Assembly: GCA_020161835.1 (NCBI GenBank)
Contig: JAIUNL010000020.1
Location: 1-64,000, forward strand
Length of the DNA stretch: 64,000 nt
Origin: Bacteroidota bacterium
GTDB taxonomy: Bacteria; Bacteroidota; JABWAT01
Reading direction: 5' to 3'
How positions within the stretch are numbered: the first letter of the stretch is position 1; the number at the start of each line of letters is the position of its first letter. Under the pieces are notes generated by a model. The model saw nothing but the letters and a program-made list of their open reading frames with translations, had not been told where the DNA came from and searched no databases. Below, piece after piece: positions 17,566 to 27,676 of the stretch. The translations under genes and the position numbers were made by a program.

Positions 17566-20500
17566 ATGAATTTAGCAGAACTATCAATTAAACGACCCGT
17601 CTTCATTACGATGGTTACGGTTGCCCTGATTGTAATGGGCTTTCTGGGACTTTCCCGGATGAAAATGGAATTATTCCCGAAGGTTGATTTCCCGATTGTT
17701 GTGATCAATACTGTCTACCCGGGTGCCGGGCCAGAGCAGGTTGAAACTCAGGTTACCGCGATTATTGAAGAGTCAGTTAACTCAATTTCCGGGATTCGCC
17801 ATATTACATCAACCTCACAGGAAGGGTTTTCACAGATCGTGGTTCAGTTTGAACTTGAAGTTCAATCGGTTACCGCATCCCAGGATGTGAGAGAAAAAGT
17901 TGCTCTGATAAAAAATAAACTTCCGAAAGATGTCGAAGACCCTATCGTTCTTCGTGTTGATCAGGGAGCCGCCCCGATTATGAGTATGGTTGTTTCATCA
18001 GATAAGATGGATCAGCAAACCCTTACCGAATATGTAAAACGTCAGGTTAAACCCCGGTTTGAAACGGCAAATGGGGTTGGTCAGGTCGATTTGCTTGGCG
18101 GAAGCGCCCGTCAGTTTAATGTGAAAGTTGATCTAGCAAAGCTGAATTCTTTTGGAATTTCAATGCCTGATCTTGCTGCCAAAATTCAGGGTGGGAACCT
18201 TGAATTTCCTGGTGGACGTATCAATGAAGGTAAAAGGGAATTACTGGTAAGAACTGCAGGCCGGTTCAAATCTGCCGAAGAAATGGGCAAACTGGTCATT
18301 AAAAATGTTGGAACAAAACTGGTCAGGTTAAGTGATGTGGCTTCAGTTGAAGACGGTGTAGTTGAGCAAAGAACCTTTTCTTCTTACAACGGGCAACCGG
18401 CTATCGGGATTAATGTGATTAAGCAGTCTGACGCAAATACTGTAGAAGCTGCAACTGAAGTGAATAAAATCCTCGCAGAAATAAAACCAGCCCTTGAACG
18501 GGATGGGGTTAAAATTGATCTGGTGGATGACTCTTCAATTTATATCAAAAATTCAGTTCACGCTGTTGAAGAAGATATCGTAATCGGTGGTTTGCTTGCC
18601 GTTATCATTATCTTTTTCTTTCTGGCAAATGGGGCTTCAACCCTGATTTCTGCTTTGGCCATTCCAACCTCAATTGTGGCAACATTTGGTTTCATGCACC
18701 TTTTTGGCTTTACTCTGAATTTTATGACCTTGCTGGCACTTTCCCTGGCGGTCGGAATTCTGATTGATGATGCCATTGTGGTTATTGAAAATATTTACCG
18801 TCACCTTGATCATGGTGAAGGCCGTGTGAAGGCTGCCATCAGCGCGTCAAAGGAAATTGCTCTTGCCGTCATGGCCACAACATTCTCACTTGTTGCCGTG
18901 TTCTTCCCGGTGGCAACCATGCAGGGAATCGTAGGCCGGATTTTCTTTCCGTTCGGAATCACGGTTTCAGTAGCCGTTCTCGTTTCGCTTTTTGTTGCTT
19001 TTACCCTTACCCCAATGTTGTCTTCAAGACTGCTGGGGAAAGAAGTGCACCTTACCAAAGATTCTGCCTGGTACTGGAAACCATTCTATTATTTCAATGC
19101 AGTTTTTGACTGGTTGAATGTGAAATATCACGGTACATTGAAGTGGGCTCTAAACCATAAAATTCTTACCATGCTTGTCGCAACCGTTGCCTTTATTGGC
19201 GGGATCGGATCTGCGCTTTTTCTTGGTGTTGAGTTTATGCCCAATCAGGATCAGGGTAAATTTACGGTTACCGTGAAAGCCCCTCCGGGAACAAGTATTG
19301 AAGAAACAATTTCAAAAATCCGTCAGGTTGAAGAAAAACTTAGAACCTACCCGGAAGTTGTAAATATGTTTACTACCATCGGTTCTCAAAGCCAGCCTGT
19401 TAATGTAGGTTCCATTCTTGTTCTTTTAAAACCAAAAGCAGAACGGAATATCGATGTCTTCAATATGCTTTATAAGCTGCGGAATGAAATCAAAGATGTA
19501 ACCGGGGTTGCGTTGTGGTTCGGGCTGCCATCAAATGTGGGTCCACCACAAAAAATGATGCAGATTTCCATCCAGGGTCCAGATATTGAAGTTTCAAAAA
19601 AACTTGCAGATAAGGTCATGGGTATGTTCAGGGAGACGCCGGGGCTCGTTGATCTTGAAACCTCTTATGAAGAAAATAAACCTGAAGTCCAGATCAGGCT
19701 GAAACGTGATGCAGCATCGAATGCAGGTGTTGATGTAGGGCTTGTCGCCCAAACGGTTCAGCAGATGATTGACGGTGTTAAGGTTTCTGACTTTCAGGAA
19801 GGTGATCAGCAGTATGAAGTCCGTCTTCAGCTTCGGCCGGAAGACCGGAAAAAATATACTGAATTATCTCAGATCATGATCAAGTCAAGAAATAAGGATG
19901 CTGCCGGGAAGGATTTGTATATTCCGCTGTCAACCGTTGCAGATATTACTGAAGGTTACGGACCTTCAAAAATTACCAGGTATGACCGTCAGCGGCAGAT
20001 TCTGATTTCAGGTAACCTTGCCGGAACCTTGCTTGGAACTGCAGACGGTTTTCTGAAAACTAAGATTGACAGTATGAAAGCCGCAGGTGAAGTTCCTCCC
20101 GGTTATTTCGTTGGTTCAATCGGTATGGCTGAAATGATGAAGGAAAGTTTTGGGTACATGTTTGTGTCTCTCATTCTCGCCATTGTTTTCGTTTACCTGA
20201 TTCTTGCTTCGCAATTTGAAAGTTTCATTCAGCCAATTTCTATTATGATCTCCCTTCCGCTTTCGCTGATTGGTGCTTTTCTGGGTCTTCTGGCCTTTAA
20301 CAGTACAATTTCAATCATGTCGATGATCGGGATTATTATGTTGTTCGGTTTGGTAACCAAAAATGCGATTCTGTTGATTGACTTCACCAACCAGCTTCGT
20401 CTTGAAGGTTATTCAAGATATGAGGCTCTGCTGAAAGCCGGTCCGATCAGATTACGGCCCATTCTGATGACCACTCTTGCCATGATCTTTGGTATGTTGC

Positions 20501-20724
20501 CGGTCGCACTCGCGGTCAGTGAAGGTTCTGAAGGCCGGGCACCACTGGGTCAGGCTATCATTGGCGGATTGATTACCTCAACAATGCTGACTTTATTGGT
20601 TGTACCTGTTGTCTATTCACTTCTTGATGATTTCGGTGCATGGTTCGGACGCCTGACAGGGAAAGAAAAGTATAAAATTGAAGAAGAGCCACCCAAAGGC
20701 ATCCTCGAAAGCAGTCAGGAATAA
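17566..20724 (+). CDS. RND multidrug efflux permease (HAE1/AcrB type)
   Basis: The 1052-residue protein has the standard RND plan: N-terminal SIKRPVF and a membrane helix, a large periplasmic loop, helices 2-6, a second loop and helices 8-12. The proton-relay aspartates lie in VGILIDDAIVVIENI (near residue 400) and the Lys in GLVTKNAILLIDF (near 930). It should exchange protons for hydrophobic or amphiphilic compounds and pass them to the adaptor and TolC-like partner. It is the last gene of the tetR operon and ends at a strong terminator. The substrate is not predictable from sequence alone. Confidence 0.95.
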   Translation: MNLAELSIKRPVFITMVTVALIVMGFLGLSRMKMELFPKVDFPIVVINTVYPGAGPEQVETQVTAIIEESVNSISGIRHITSTSQEGFSQIVVQFELEVQSVTASQDVREKVALIKNKLPKDVEDPIVLRVDQGAAPIMSMVVSSDKMDQQTLTEYVKRQVKPRFETANGVGQVDLLGGSARQFNVKVDLAKLNSFGISMPDLAAKIQGGNLEFPGGRINEGKRELLVRTAGRFKSAEEMGKLVIKNVGTKLVRLSDVASVEDGVVEQRTFSSYNGQPAIGINVIKQSDANTVEAATEVNKILAEIKPALERDGVKIDLVDDSSIYIKNSVHAVEEDIVIGGLLAVIIIFFFLANGASTLISALAIPTSIVATFGFMHLFGFTLNFMTLLALSLAVGILIDDAIVVIENIYRHLDHGEGRVKAAISASKEIALAVMATTFSLVAVFFPVATMQGIVGRIFFPFGITVSVAVLVSLFVAFTLTPMLSSRLLGKEVHLTKDSAWYWKPFYYFNAVFDWLNVKYHGTLKWALNHKILTMLVATVAFIGGIGSALFLGVEFMPNQDQGKFTVTVKAPPGTSIEETISKIRQVEEKLRTYPEVVNMFTTIGSQSQPVNVGSILVLLKPKAERNIDVFNMLYKLRNEIKDVTGVALWFGLPSNVGPPQKMMQISIQGPDIEVSKKLADKVMGMFRETPGLVDLETSYEENKPEVQIRLKRDAASNAGVDVGLVAQTVQQMIDGVKVSDFQEGDQQYEVRLQLRPEDRKKYTELSQIMIKSRNKDAAGKDLYIPLSTVADITEGYGPSKITRYDRQRQILISGNLAGTLLGTADGFLKTKIDSMKAAGEVPPGYFVGSIGMAEMMKESFGYMFVSLILAIVFVYLILASQFESFIQPISIMISLPLSLIGAFLGLLAFNSTISIMSMIGIIMLFGLVTKNAILLIDFTNQLRLEGYSRYEALLKAGPIRLRPILMTTLAMIFGMLPVALAVSEGSEGRAPLGQAIIGGLITSTMLTLLVVPVVYSLLDDFGAWFGRLTGKEKYKIEEEPPKGILESSQE

Positions 20725-20728
20725 GTTT

Positions 20729-20767
20729 AAACAAAAAAGTCAGCCCATAAAGCTGACTTTTTTGTTT
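20729..20767 (+). terminator. Terminator after the RND operon
   Basis: Arms AAACAAAAAAGTCAGC and GCTGACTTTTTTGTTT enclose a 7-base loop. It lies between convergent genes and can serve both strands. Confidence 0.92.
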
Positions 20768-20789
20768 GTGTGAAAAAGCGGAACAAAAT

Positions 20790-22796
20790 TTAATTTCTTG
20801 TAAAAATCACTCTTTCATTCAGTTTGGCTTTTACTTTGTCAAAAAACTGTTTGGTTTGAGGGTAAGTACCGGGTGTTACCCAGGGTGTTTTTACTTCATA
20901 TTCTTCAGAAACGAGAATTTGATTGTTTGACCCACTTGAAAAAGATTTTTTGAAAAGGAAATTTGGGCTATCCAATGAGATTGGATCCGGAAGGTTACGG
21001 GTAGAAAATTTCCGGAAGGGTAAAATAACCGTTTTCTTCTCAATCCGGTAAGGTTGCGAAAATTCAACCGAATATTTTCTGGTTTCCTTTTTCAGCCAGT
21101 TAAACTTGTTCATTAACTGAAGCGGATCTGCATGCAGTAAAAGCAAATCACCCTGTCTGACTGCTGCCCCCGATGAAGTAAATGCAAAGCTGAATCTGAA
21201 CGGGGTTTTGATTGAATCAAGGCTTGAATGTGACCAGGATTTTACCCGGATATTCCCCATATCACCAATTACCAAAGATTTAATATAGTCGTCAGTTTGT
21301 TTGGGAGTTTTATCTTTAAAGAATGACCTGTATTCGTAATTGTCATCACCATGGAAGGTCAGTTCAACTTTGAATTGTGTTGAATCTCCGTCAATAAAAC
21401 TTACTTCCTGATTAATCTCAACCAGGTTATCTTTTGGAGTAGAAGCCGGTATCTTTTCGATAGTACCTGTTTTTTCATTCGAGATGACCAAAACATTCAT
21501 ACCTTCAACTGAAGATGGGACTTCATCAATGGGTGCGAATTGAAGGGTTGGGTCTAGCCAGTAAATTTTCCCGGAAGGGGCTTTTACTTTCAGTATCATG
21601 TGATTGAAGCTATAACTCGGAAAACTTGGGTCTATACGACCATCGTCTTTGGTCAGGGCAAGAACCGGGAATGATTCAATGTTGATTGCTTTTAAGAGTA
21701 CGAGCAGAAGTGTAGCCTTATCCTTGCAATCACCCCATGAATTTGAAATCACCGTTTTGGGTTCATGCGGACGTAATCCACCATTTCCCAGATAAATTGA
21801 AACATAGCGTATGCCTTGGGCAAAGTTATAAAGGGCCTGAATTTTTTCTTCTTCCTTTGAAAGTCCCGAAACAAGTTCATTCGCTTTTTTTCTGATATCA
21901 TCACTCACGTTTGTCATATCAGTATAATAATTTCTCCAGTACCAGTCAGCCACATTGTTCCAGGTTTCAAACTCACCTTTTGTAAACTTCATATACCCTT
22001 TAAAAAGGTCATGATCGGGCATTTGGGGTTCAGGCTCAAATGCCGGAATATCTTCAAGTACCCATGAATTCATAAACTTTGCATCGAGTGTTGAGCCTGA
22101 CGGGTTGATCAGGTTTTTCTGGACAGGGTCAGGCATATTCGGAAAATTGTATGCTTTATAGCGCCAGGTCCAGCCGAAACCGCCATCAACCTTGTCAATT
22201 ACAAGAATTCTTGGTGCAACCAGTTCGAAAATATTTTTTTTGATCGGAAGGTAGGATTGCATCATCCATTGATCATGAACAAACGGATTTTGTTTTGAAA
22301 TGGTGTATTGAAGTTCAATAATGCAATTTTTGGAAACCTGAGGGAAGGTAAAGGTTACAGCCCTCTGATCTGAAAAGACAGTTGACCCGCCTGATGACCC
22401 GGTAGTGTGGTAAAAATCTTTGCTTTCCAAAACGATCTCAGTACCATCCTCTTTCACTGTTCTGGCACTGATGTCTTTTAAGTTGTCACCTTCGTGCAGG
22501 TAAATTTTATACGAAGCGTATTCTTCAATATTTCTGAAAAGTTTGGTTACTGAGTGAATGGTTTCTTCTGAATTGATTTCATAATACTCCGAACCGGCAT
22601 GAATTGAAACGTCTACCCGTTGATGCCTTAAAATAATGACTGCATCATTTTCAGGATAATTTTCAGGAATAAGCTTTTCAGAATTTTGATACTGACTTTC
22701 CAGTTCTTTGATATTGGCGAAATTGGCTGATCCGCATCCGGTCAGAAAGAACAAAGAAAGCAGTGTCAGAAAAAGGATGTAATTTTTTGTATTCAT
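20790..22796 (-). CDS. DUF3857/transglutaminase-like lipoprotein
   Basis: The 668-residue product has a lipobox ending LTGC (Cys21). Residues about 60-240 form a DUF3857-type beta domain. A transglutaminase-like domain follows, with the nucleophile Cys in WGDCKDKATLL near residue 357, His in FNHMILKV and Asp in YWLDPTLQ. A C-terminal beta-rich region completes it. The pairing DUF3857-transglutaminase core is common in Bacteroidota-like envelopes. Its natural substrate is unknown; a cysteine-protease or crosslinking activity is an inference from the triad. It stands alone, divergent from the next efflux operon. Confidence 0.85.
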   Translation of the reverse strand: MNTKNYILFLTLLSLFFLTGCGSANFANIKELESQYQNSEKLIPENYPENDAVIILRHQRVDVSIHAGSEYYEINSEETIHSVTKLFRNIEEYASYKIYLHEGDNLKDISARTVKEDGTEIVLESKDFYHTTGSSGGSTVFSDQRAVTFTFPQVSKNCIIELQYTISKQNPFVHDQWMMQSYLPIKKNIFELVAPRILVIDKVDGGFGWTWRYKAYNFPNMPDPVQKNLINPSGSTLDAKFMNSWVLEDIPAFEPEPQMPDHDLFKGYMKFTKGEFETWNNVADWYWRNYYTDMTNVSDDIRKKANELVSGLSKEEEKIQALYNFAQGIRYVSIYLGNGGLRPHEPKTVISNSWGDCKDKATLLLVLLKAINIESFPVLALTKDDGRIDPSFPSYSFNHMILKVKAPSGKIYWLDPTLQFAPIDEVPSSVEGMNVLVISNEKTGTIEKIPASTPKDNLVEINQEVSFIDGDSTQFKVELTFHGDDNYEYRSFFKDKTPKQTDDYIKSLVIGDMGNIRVKSWSHSSLDSIKTPFRFSFAFTSSGAAVRQGDLLLLHADPLQLMNKFNWLKKETRKYSVEFSQPYRIEKKTVILPFRKFSTRNLPDPISLDSPNFLFKKSFSSGSNNQILVSEEYEVKTPWVTPGTYPQTKQFFDKVKAKLNERVIFTRN

Positions 22797-23049
22797 TTTG
22801 TTTTCCCGGGATAGTGAAAGTTCGAAAATATTAATTTAATAAAAAAAAAGAAAATTGGAAGCGGTTTTTCATCAATTTTTAATGGAATGCTATGTGTTTC
22901 AGCAAACGTATCTGCCGGATCTTATGTTAAAGTTTATGGAATTGAAGTTCATTTTCACTTTTTCTATTTCCATATTGAAACTTTGGCTACCGAAAGCCGT
23001 TTAACCAACTTGTGATTTTTGTCAAAACCTTGTAACGGAATCAGAATCC

Positions 23050-24396
23050 ATGAAATCAACCGCTTTATTTGCTATTCTTTTACTCAGTGCCGGATCTGCT
23101 CTGGCACAATCTTCACCAACCAAACTTAATTTGCAGCAAGCCGTTCAGCTGGCCGTAGATAAAAATCCTGACTTGCAGAAAATCCGTCAGAACGTAAATC
23201 TGGCCAAAGCCGATTACCTGCGGGCTATCGGGGCATTTCTGCCATCGGCCGGAGCAAGTCTGGGTGCAACCTATTCGAATGGCTCTCAGTATATTGCCCC
23301 AACTCTTCCAGTTAAAAACTCTGAAAACAGAAGTTACCGCTGGGGTTTTAATGCAAATATGAATCTATTTAACAGTCTCAGCGATCTGAAAGGTTTTACT
23401 TCTTCAGAGTATAACCTGGAAACAGCAAAACTTCAGTTTGGGCGTTCAGTTCAGACTACTGTTCTCGATGTTACCAGTAACTTTCTTTTGGCACTTCAGC
23501 GCCAGGAACTGCTTAAGATTGCAGCAGAAGATCTTTCCTATCAGGAAGAACAGTTGAAAAAAATTACTGAAATGACCCGTTTAGGTTCCCGCCCGATGGT
23601 TGATCTCTACAATCAGCAATATGCAAAAGCAAATGCTGAACTGAATCTGATCAATGCACAAAAGAATTTTGAAATTGCAAAAAGTGATCTTGTGGCTCTG
23701 TTATCACTTGATCCAACCTCAGAATATGACATAGAAGCACCGGTTCTTGAAGGGATTAAAACAGATGAACAGTTTTCTTCTCTTGTGCCCCTTCTGTCAT
23801 CAGCCCTCAATCAGAGACCTGACTATCAGGCAGCCAAAATCGGACTGAAATCAAGAGAAAATGCCGTCTGGCAAGCCTGGGCAAATTACGGACCTTCCCT
23901 CGATCTTTCATGGAACTGGGGGGCCAACGCGGCATCACCTTCCTCTACAGGAATTAACGTTCCTACACAACTTTCCGATCAGAGAGCATATTCTGTCAGC
24001 TTAACTCTCTCTGTTCCTATTTTTGATCGTTTCCAGACCAATTACATGGTTGAACAAGCTACGGTGAATCTTCAAAACTCACAGTATGATCTCGAAAAAA
24101 TGGAAAAAACAATTCAGATTGGCGTGAAACAAGCCTGGCTGGATTATAAATCCTACAAAAAAGCATACGATGCTTCTGAAGCTCAATTCAAGGCTGCAAG
24201 CCTGCTAAAGGAAACGGCTCAGGAAAGATATAATGTTGGTGCCGGAAGTTATCTGGAACTGGCAAATGCAACAAAAGATTTTGTGACTGCTGCCAGTAAT
24301 CTGACCACAAGCAAATACCAGTTTGAATTTCAGAAAAAAGTGCTTGAATTCTACATCGGTAGTCTGAACCCTGAAGATTATGTTAACATCCGCTAA
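23050..24396 (+). CDS. TolC-family outer-membrane protein (ABC export operon)
   Basis: The 448-residue protein has a signal peptide (cleavage after ALAQ, residue 20) and two OEP repeats starting LQQAVQLAVDKNPDL, with long helices at about 130-220 and 330-430. It is the first gene of a five-gene set with an adaptor, an ATPase and two permeases (24-base gap to the next). It should supply the outer-membrane channel for a MacAB-type exporter. Confidence 0.9.
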   Translation: MKSTALFAILLLSAGSALAQSSPTKLNLQQAVQLAVDKNPDLQKIRQNVNLAKADYLRAIGAFLPSAGASLGATYSNGSQYIAPTLPVKNSENRSYRWGFNANMNLFNSLSDLKGFTSSEYNLETAKLQFGRSVQTTVLDVTSNFLLALQRQELLKIAAEDLSYQEEQLKKITEMTRLGSRPMVDLYNQQYAKANAELNLINAQKNFEIAKSDLVALLSLDPTSEYDIEAPVLEGIKTDEQFSSLVPLLSSALNQRPDYQAAKIGLKSRENAVWQAWANYGPSLDLSWNWGANAASPSSTGINVPTQLSDQRAYSVSLTLSVPIFDRFQTNYMVEQATVNLQNSQYDLEKMEKTIQIGVKQAWLDYKSYKKAYDASEAQFKAASLLKETAQERYNVGAGSYLELANATKDFVTAASNLTTSKYQFEFQKKVLEFYIGSLNPEDYVNIR

Positions 24397-24420
24397 AAGA
24401 GAAAAAGGAAAATTCTGATT

Positions 24421-25719
24421 ATGGCTCAGCCAAACGGATCCAAAAAGAAAAAAATAATCATCATCAGTATTCTTTTGGTGGTGGTACTTGCAAGTATTCT
24501 GTTTGCTGTCTTTGGTAAAAAGGACAAAGGAATATTGGTTAATGCTGAACAGGTTTCAAAAAGGGATATCACCCAGATTGTAACAGCTTCAGGGAAAATT
24601 TACCCGGAAATTGAAGTTAAAATTTCTCCTGATGTTTCAGGTGAAGTAATTGAACTGGCCGTTGTTGAAGGTCAGGTCGTAAAAAAAGGACAATTCCTTG
24701 CCCGGATCAAACCCGATTTCTATAAATTCCAGATGGAACAAAGTGCCGCAGGATTAACTTCAGCACAATCTCAGTCGAACTCTGCTCAGGCTCAGTTCGA
24801 GAAAGCTGAAAAGGAACTGAAGCGTGTTCAGGAAATGGCTAATAAAAATCTGATTTCTGCTTCTGAGCTTGAAACTGCAAAAACAAATTTTCAGGTCGCC
24901 CAGCAAACTTTAAATGCTTCGCAAGCTGATATCAAAAGGTCAAAAGCCACAGTTGATCAGGCACAGGAAAGTCTGAACAAGACCAGTATTTTTTCTCCGA
25001 TTGATGGTATTATTTCAAGTCTGCTTATCGAAAAAGGTGAACGGGTAGTCGGTACGTCACAGTTTGCAGGAACTGAAATTATGCGCATTGCAGATTTCAG
25101 TAAAATGGAAGTCAGGGTTGATGTGAATGAAAATGATGTGGTCAATGTCAGTATTGGTGACACGGCCAGAATCACAGTTGATGCCATGAAAACAAAAGTT
25201 TTCGTCGGTCTCGTTACCGAAATTGCACACACACCGGTCACCAAAGGATTGGGTTCACAGGAAGAGGTAACCAACTTTCCAGTGAAAATAAAAATTGTAA
25301 ATCCGGATAAAGAATTCAGATCAGGTCTTTCTGCAACCGCTGATATTGAAACAGATATGGTGAATGATGTTCTGAGTGTTCCAATCCAGTCAGTAACCAT
25401 CCGCCGTGAAGTAAAGAAGGCTGAAAACGAAGGCGAAAACAAAGAAGACAATCAGGAAAAACCGGAAGCTAAGCCTGCAAAAGCACTTAAGGAACCTGCA
25501 AAAATTGTATTTATTGCAGAAAACGGTGTGGCAAAAACAGTTGAAGTTACCACCGGTATCAGCGACGACCGCTTCATTGAAATCAAGTCCGGACTCAAAG
25601 GGACGGAACAGGTTATTACAGGTTCTTACCGTGCAATTTCACGGGAGCTGAACGATCAAAGCAAAATTCAGGTTGAAGATCCGAATAAGAAAAAATCTGC
25701 AACTGAAGTTAAAGAATAA
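24421..25719 (+). CDS. HlyD/MacA-type periplasmic adaptor
   Basis: The 432-residue protein has an N-terminal membrane anchor (about 10-30, IIIISILLVVVLASILFAVF), then lipoyl halves (VEGQVVKKGQFLARI and SPIDGIISSLLIEKGE), a helical hairpin (about 100-185) and barrel domains. A charged, Glu/Lys-rich insertion lies near residues 335-355 within the membrane-proximal domain. It should connect the MacB-type permeases encoded downstream with the TolC-like channel encoded upstream. GAGAAAAAGGAAA lies before the ATG. Confidence 0.9.
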   Translation: MAQPNGSKKKKIIIISILLVVVLASILFAVFGKKDKGILVNAEQVSKRDITQIVTASGKIYPEIEVKISPDVSGEVIELAVVEGQVVKKGQFLARIKPDFYKFQMEQSAAGLTSAQSQSNSAQAQFEKAEKELKRVQEMANKNLISASELETAKTNFQVAQQTLNASQADIKRSKATVDQAQESLNKTSIFSPIDGIISSLLIEKGERVVGTSQFAGTEIMRIADFSKMEVRVDVNENDVVNVSIGDTARITVDAMKTKVFVGLVTEIAHTPVTKGLGSQEEVTNFPVKIKIVNPDKEFRSGLSATADIETDMVNDVLSVPIQSVTIRREVKKAENEGENKEDNQEKPEAKPAKALKEPAKIVFIAENGVAKTVEVTTGISDDRFIEIKSGLKGTEQVITGSYRAISRELNDQSKIQVEDPNKKKSATEVKE

Positions 25720-25736
25720 TCAGCAGGGCGAGTGAA

Positions 25737-26450
25737 ATGAAAGAGAATCTGATTCACATTGAAAATATGACCAAAGTTTATATCATGGGAACCCAGGAAG
25801 TTCATGCACTTCGGGGAGTCAGCCTTGATATTTCTGAAAATGAGTATGTCGCGGTAATGGGTCCGTCTGGGTCTGGTAAATCTACACTGATGAATATGTT
25901 CGGTTGTCTTGATACACCAACATCAGGAGTTTATCAGTTCAAAGGGCATGACGTTTCTATCATGACAGATAATGAACTGGCCCGCATCCGGAACAAGGAA
26001 ATCGGTTTTGTATTTCAGTCGTTTAATCTGCTGCCCCGATCAAATGCCCTGCACAATGTTGAATTACCCCTGATTTACGCCGGTGTTTCTGCCCATGATC
26101 GCCGTGAAAGAGCCATGGATGCCCTAACCAATGTAGGTCTTGGCGACCGTGTACATCATAAACCCAATGAACTTTCGGGTGGTCAGCGCCAACGTGTTGC
26201 TATTGCCCGTGCATTGGTCACAAAACCCTCAATCATTCTGGCAGATGAGCCAACCGGTGCGCTTGATTCAAAAACCGGGGAAGAAATTATGCTTTTATTT
26301 GAGGATTTGTATAAAGCCGGAAACACAATTATTGTCGTAACTCACGAAGAAGATATCGCCAAACATGCCCGGCGGGTAATCCGGTTAAAAGACGGACATA
26401 TTGAAACTGATGAATCCAGAGTTGGTCATCTTCAGGCAAGTCACGCATGA
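25737..26450 (+). CDS. ABC transporter ATP-binding protein (MacB/LolD type)
   Basis: The 237-residue ATPase has Walker A GPSGSGKST (near residue 42), the Q-loop VFQSFNLLPR, signature LSGGQRQR, Walker B ILADEPTGALD and the switch His in VTHEED. This LolD/MacB-type set powers mechanotransmission exporters. It overlaps the next permease gene by 4 bases (ATGA), which implies coupled translation and a dedicated pairing. It is the only ATPase gene of this family in the window. Confidence 0.95.
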   Translation: MKENLIHIENMTKVYIMGTQEVHALRGVSLDISENEYVAVMGPSGSGKSTLMNMFGCLDTPTSGVYQFKGHDVSIMTDNELARIRNKEIGFVFQSFNLLPRSNALHNVELPLIYAGVSAHDRRERAMDALTNVGLGDRVHHKPNELSGGQRQRVAIARALVTKPSIILADEPTGALDSKTGEEIMLLFEDLYKAGNTIIVVTHEEDIAKHARRVIRLKDGHIETDESRVGHLQASHA

Positions 26451-27676
26451 ATTTATTCCTGTTACAGCTTAAGGAAAGTGTCCTGATTGCACTTTCGTCG
26501 ATCAGGGCAAATAAAATGCGGTCACTTCTCACGACGTTGGGTATCGTGATTGGTATTGTTTCTGTAACCTCAATGAACATGATGATGAGCGGAATAGACA
26601 ATGCCTTTAAGTCATCTTTAACCATGATCGGAAATGACGTTCTTTATATTCAGAAGTTTCCCTGGTTTATGAACCGTGATGATTGGTGGTCTTTCAGAAA
26701 CCGTCCGGAATTGCAGGAATCTTACTTGCCGATTATCAGGGAGCAATCGCAAAATGCGCTGTACGTTGTTCCGAGGGCTGGTGCAGGCGGAGATGTAAAA
26801 TTTTCGGAAAACAGTGTAAACGGTGTTTTCGTAAACGGCGTGGTTGATGATGAATTAAGGGTTTCCGGGTCGGATCTTTCTGACGGAAGGTTTTTTACTG
26901 AACTTGAAAATTCCGCCGGTCGAAGTGTGATCGTTCTCGGTTCAGAAGTGGCCAAATCTCTTTTTGATGAGAGTGATCCCATCGGAAAAAAAGTGGTGTT
27001 GAACGGGCATCCTTACAGTGTGATCGGTGTACTTTCAAAACAGGGGAAATTTCTCGGACTTTTCAGCCGTGATAATCAGGTCATGATCCCGTTCGGTACA
27101 TTTAAAAAGTATTTTGGTATCCGTCGCGGGATTACCATTGCTGTGAAAATCAAAGACGAGAAAAAAATTGAGGAAGCAAAAGGTGAACTTACGCTGATCA
27201 TGCGAAAATTACGGCGTTTGAGTGCTACTCAGGAAGAAAATTTTGCTATAAACCAGCAGGAAGCCTTTAAGCAGCAATTAGACGGAATCAGTGCCGGTAT
27301 TTACGGAGTAGGCATTTTTATCACCTCACTTTCTTTGATTGTCGGGATGATTGGCGTCATGAATATTATGTTCGTTTCGGTTAAAGAGCGAACACGCGAA
27401 ATCGGAATCAGAAAGGCTTTAGGCGCCACCCGAAAGATTTTACTTATCCAGTTCCTGATCGAAGCCATGACGATAAGTCTCATTGGCGGGCTGATAGGAC
27501 TTTCCATTTCAGCAGGTCTCAAATTTGTTATTGACCATTATTTTGTTGCCGAAATGCCACTGGGTGTGATCATGATTTCTATCGTTGTGTCATTGGTTGT
27601 TGGGCTTATTGCCGGTATTCTGCCAGCCAATACAGCAGCAAAACAGGATCCGATTGAGGCATTACGATATGAATGA
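26447..27676 (+). CDS. MacB-type ABC permease (first of two)
   Basis: The 409-residue protein has the MacB/FtsX plan: one N-terminal transmembrane helix (about 20-45), a periplasmic MacB_PCD domain (about 50-270) and three C-terminal helices. The coupling region EIGIRKALGATRKILLIQFL is near residue 320. It overlaps its neighbours on both sides (4 and 8 bases). Together with the second permease it probably forms a heterodimer driven by the upstream ATPase. Confidence 0.92.
   Translation: MNLFLLQLKESVLIALSSIRANKMRSLLTTLGIVIGIVSVTSMNMMMSGIDNAFKSSLTMIGNDVLYIQKFPWFMNRDDWWSFRNRPELQESYLPIIREQSQNALYVVPRAGAGGDVKFSENSVNGVFVNGVVDDELRVSGSDLSDGRFFTELENSAGRSVIVLGSEVAKSLFDESDPIGKKVVLNGHPYSVIGVLSKQGKFLGLFSRDNQVMIPFGTFKKYFGIRRGITIAVKIKDEKKIEEAKGELTLIMRKLRRLSATQEENFAINQQEAFKQQLDGISAGIYGVGIFITSLSLIVGMIGVMNIMFVSVKERTREIGIRKALGATRKILLIQFLIEAMTISLIGGLIGLSISAGLKFVIDHYFVAEMPLGVIMISIVVSLVVGLIAGILPANTAAKQDPIEALRYE

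Noticed and set aside
27585..27668. 28-codon N-terminal extension of the second MacB-type permease
   Set aside because: It overlaps the end of the preceding permease in another frame and does not resemble the family; ATG 27669 gives the normal N-terminus.
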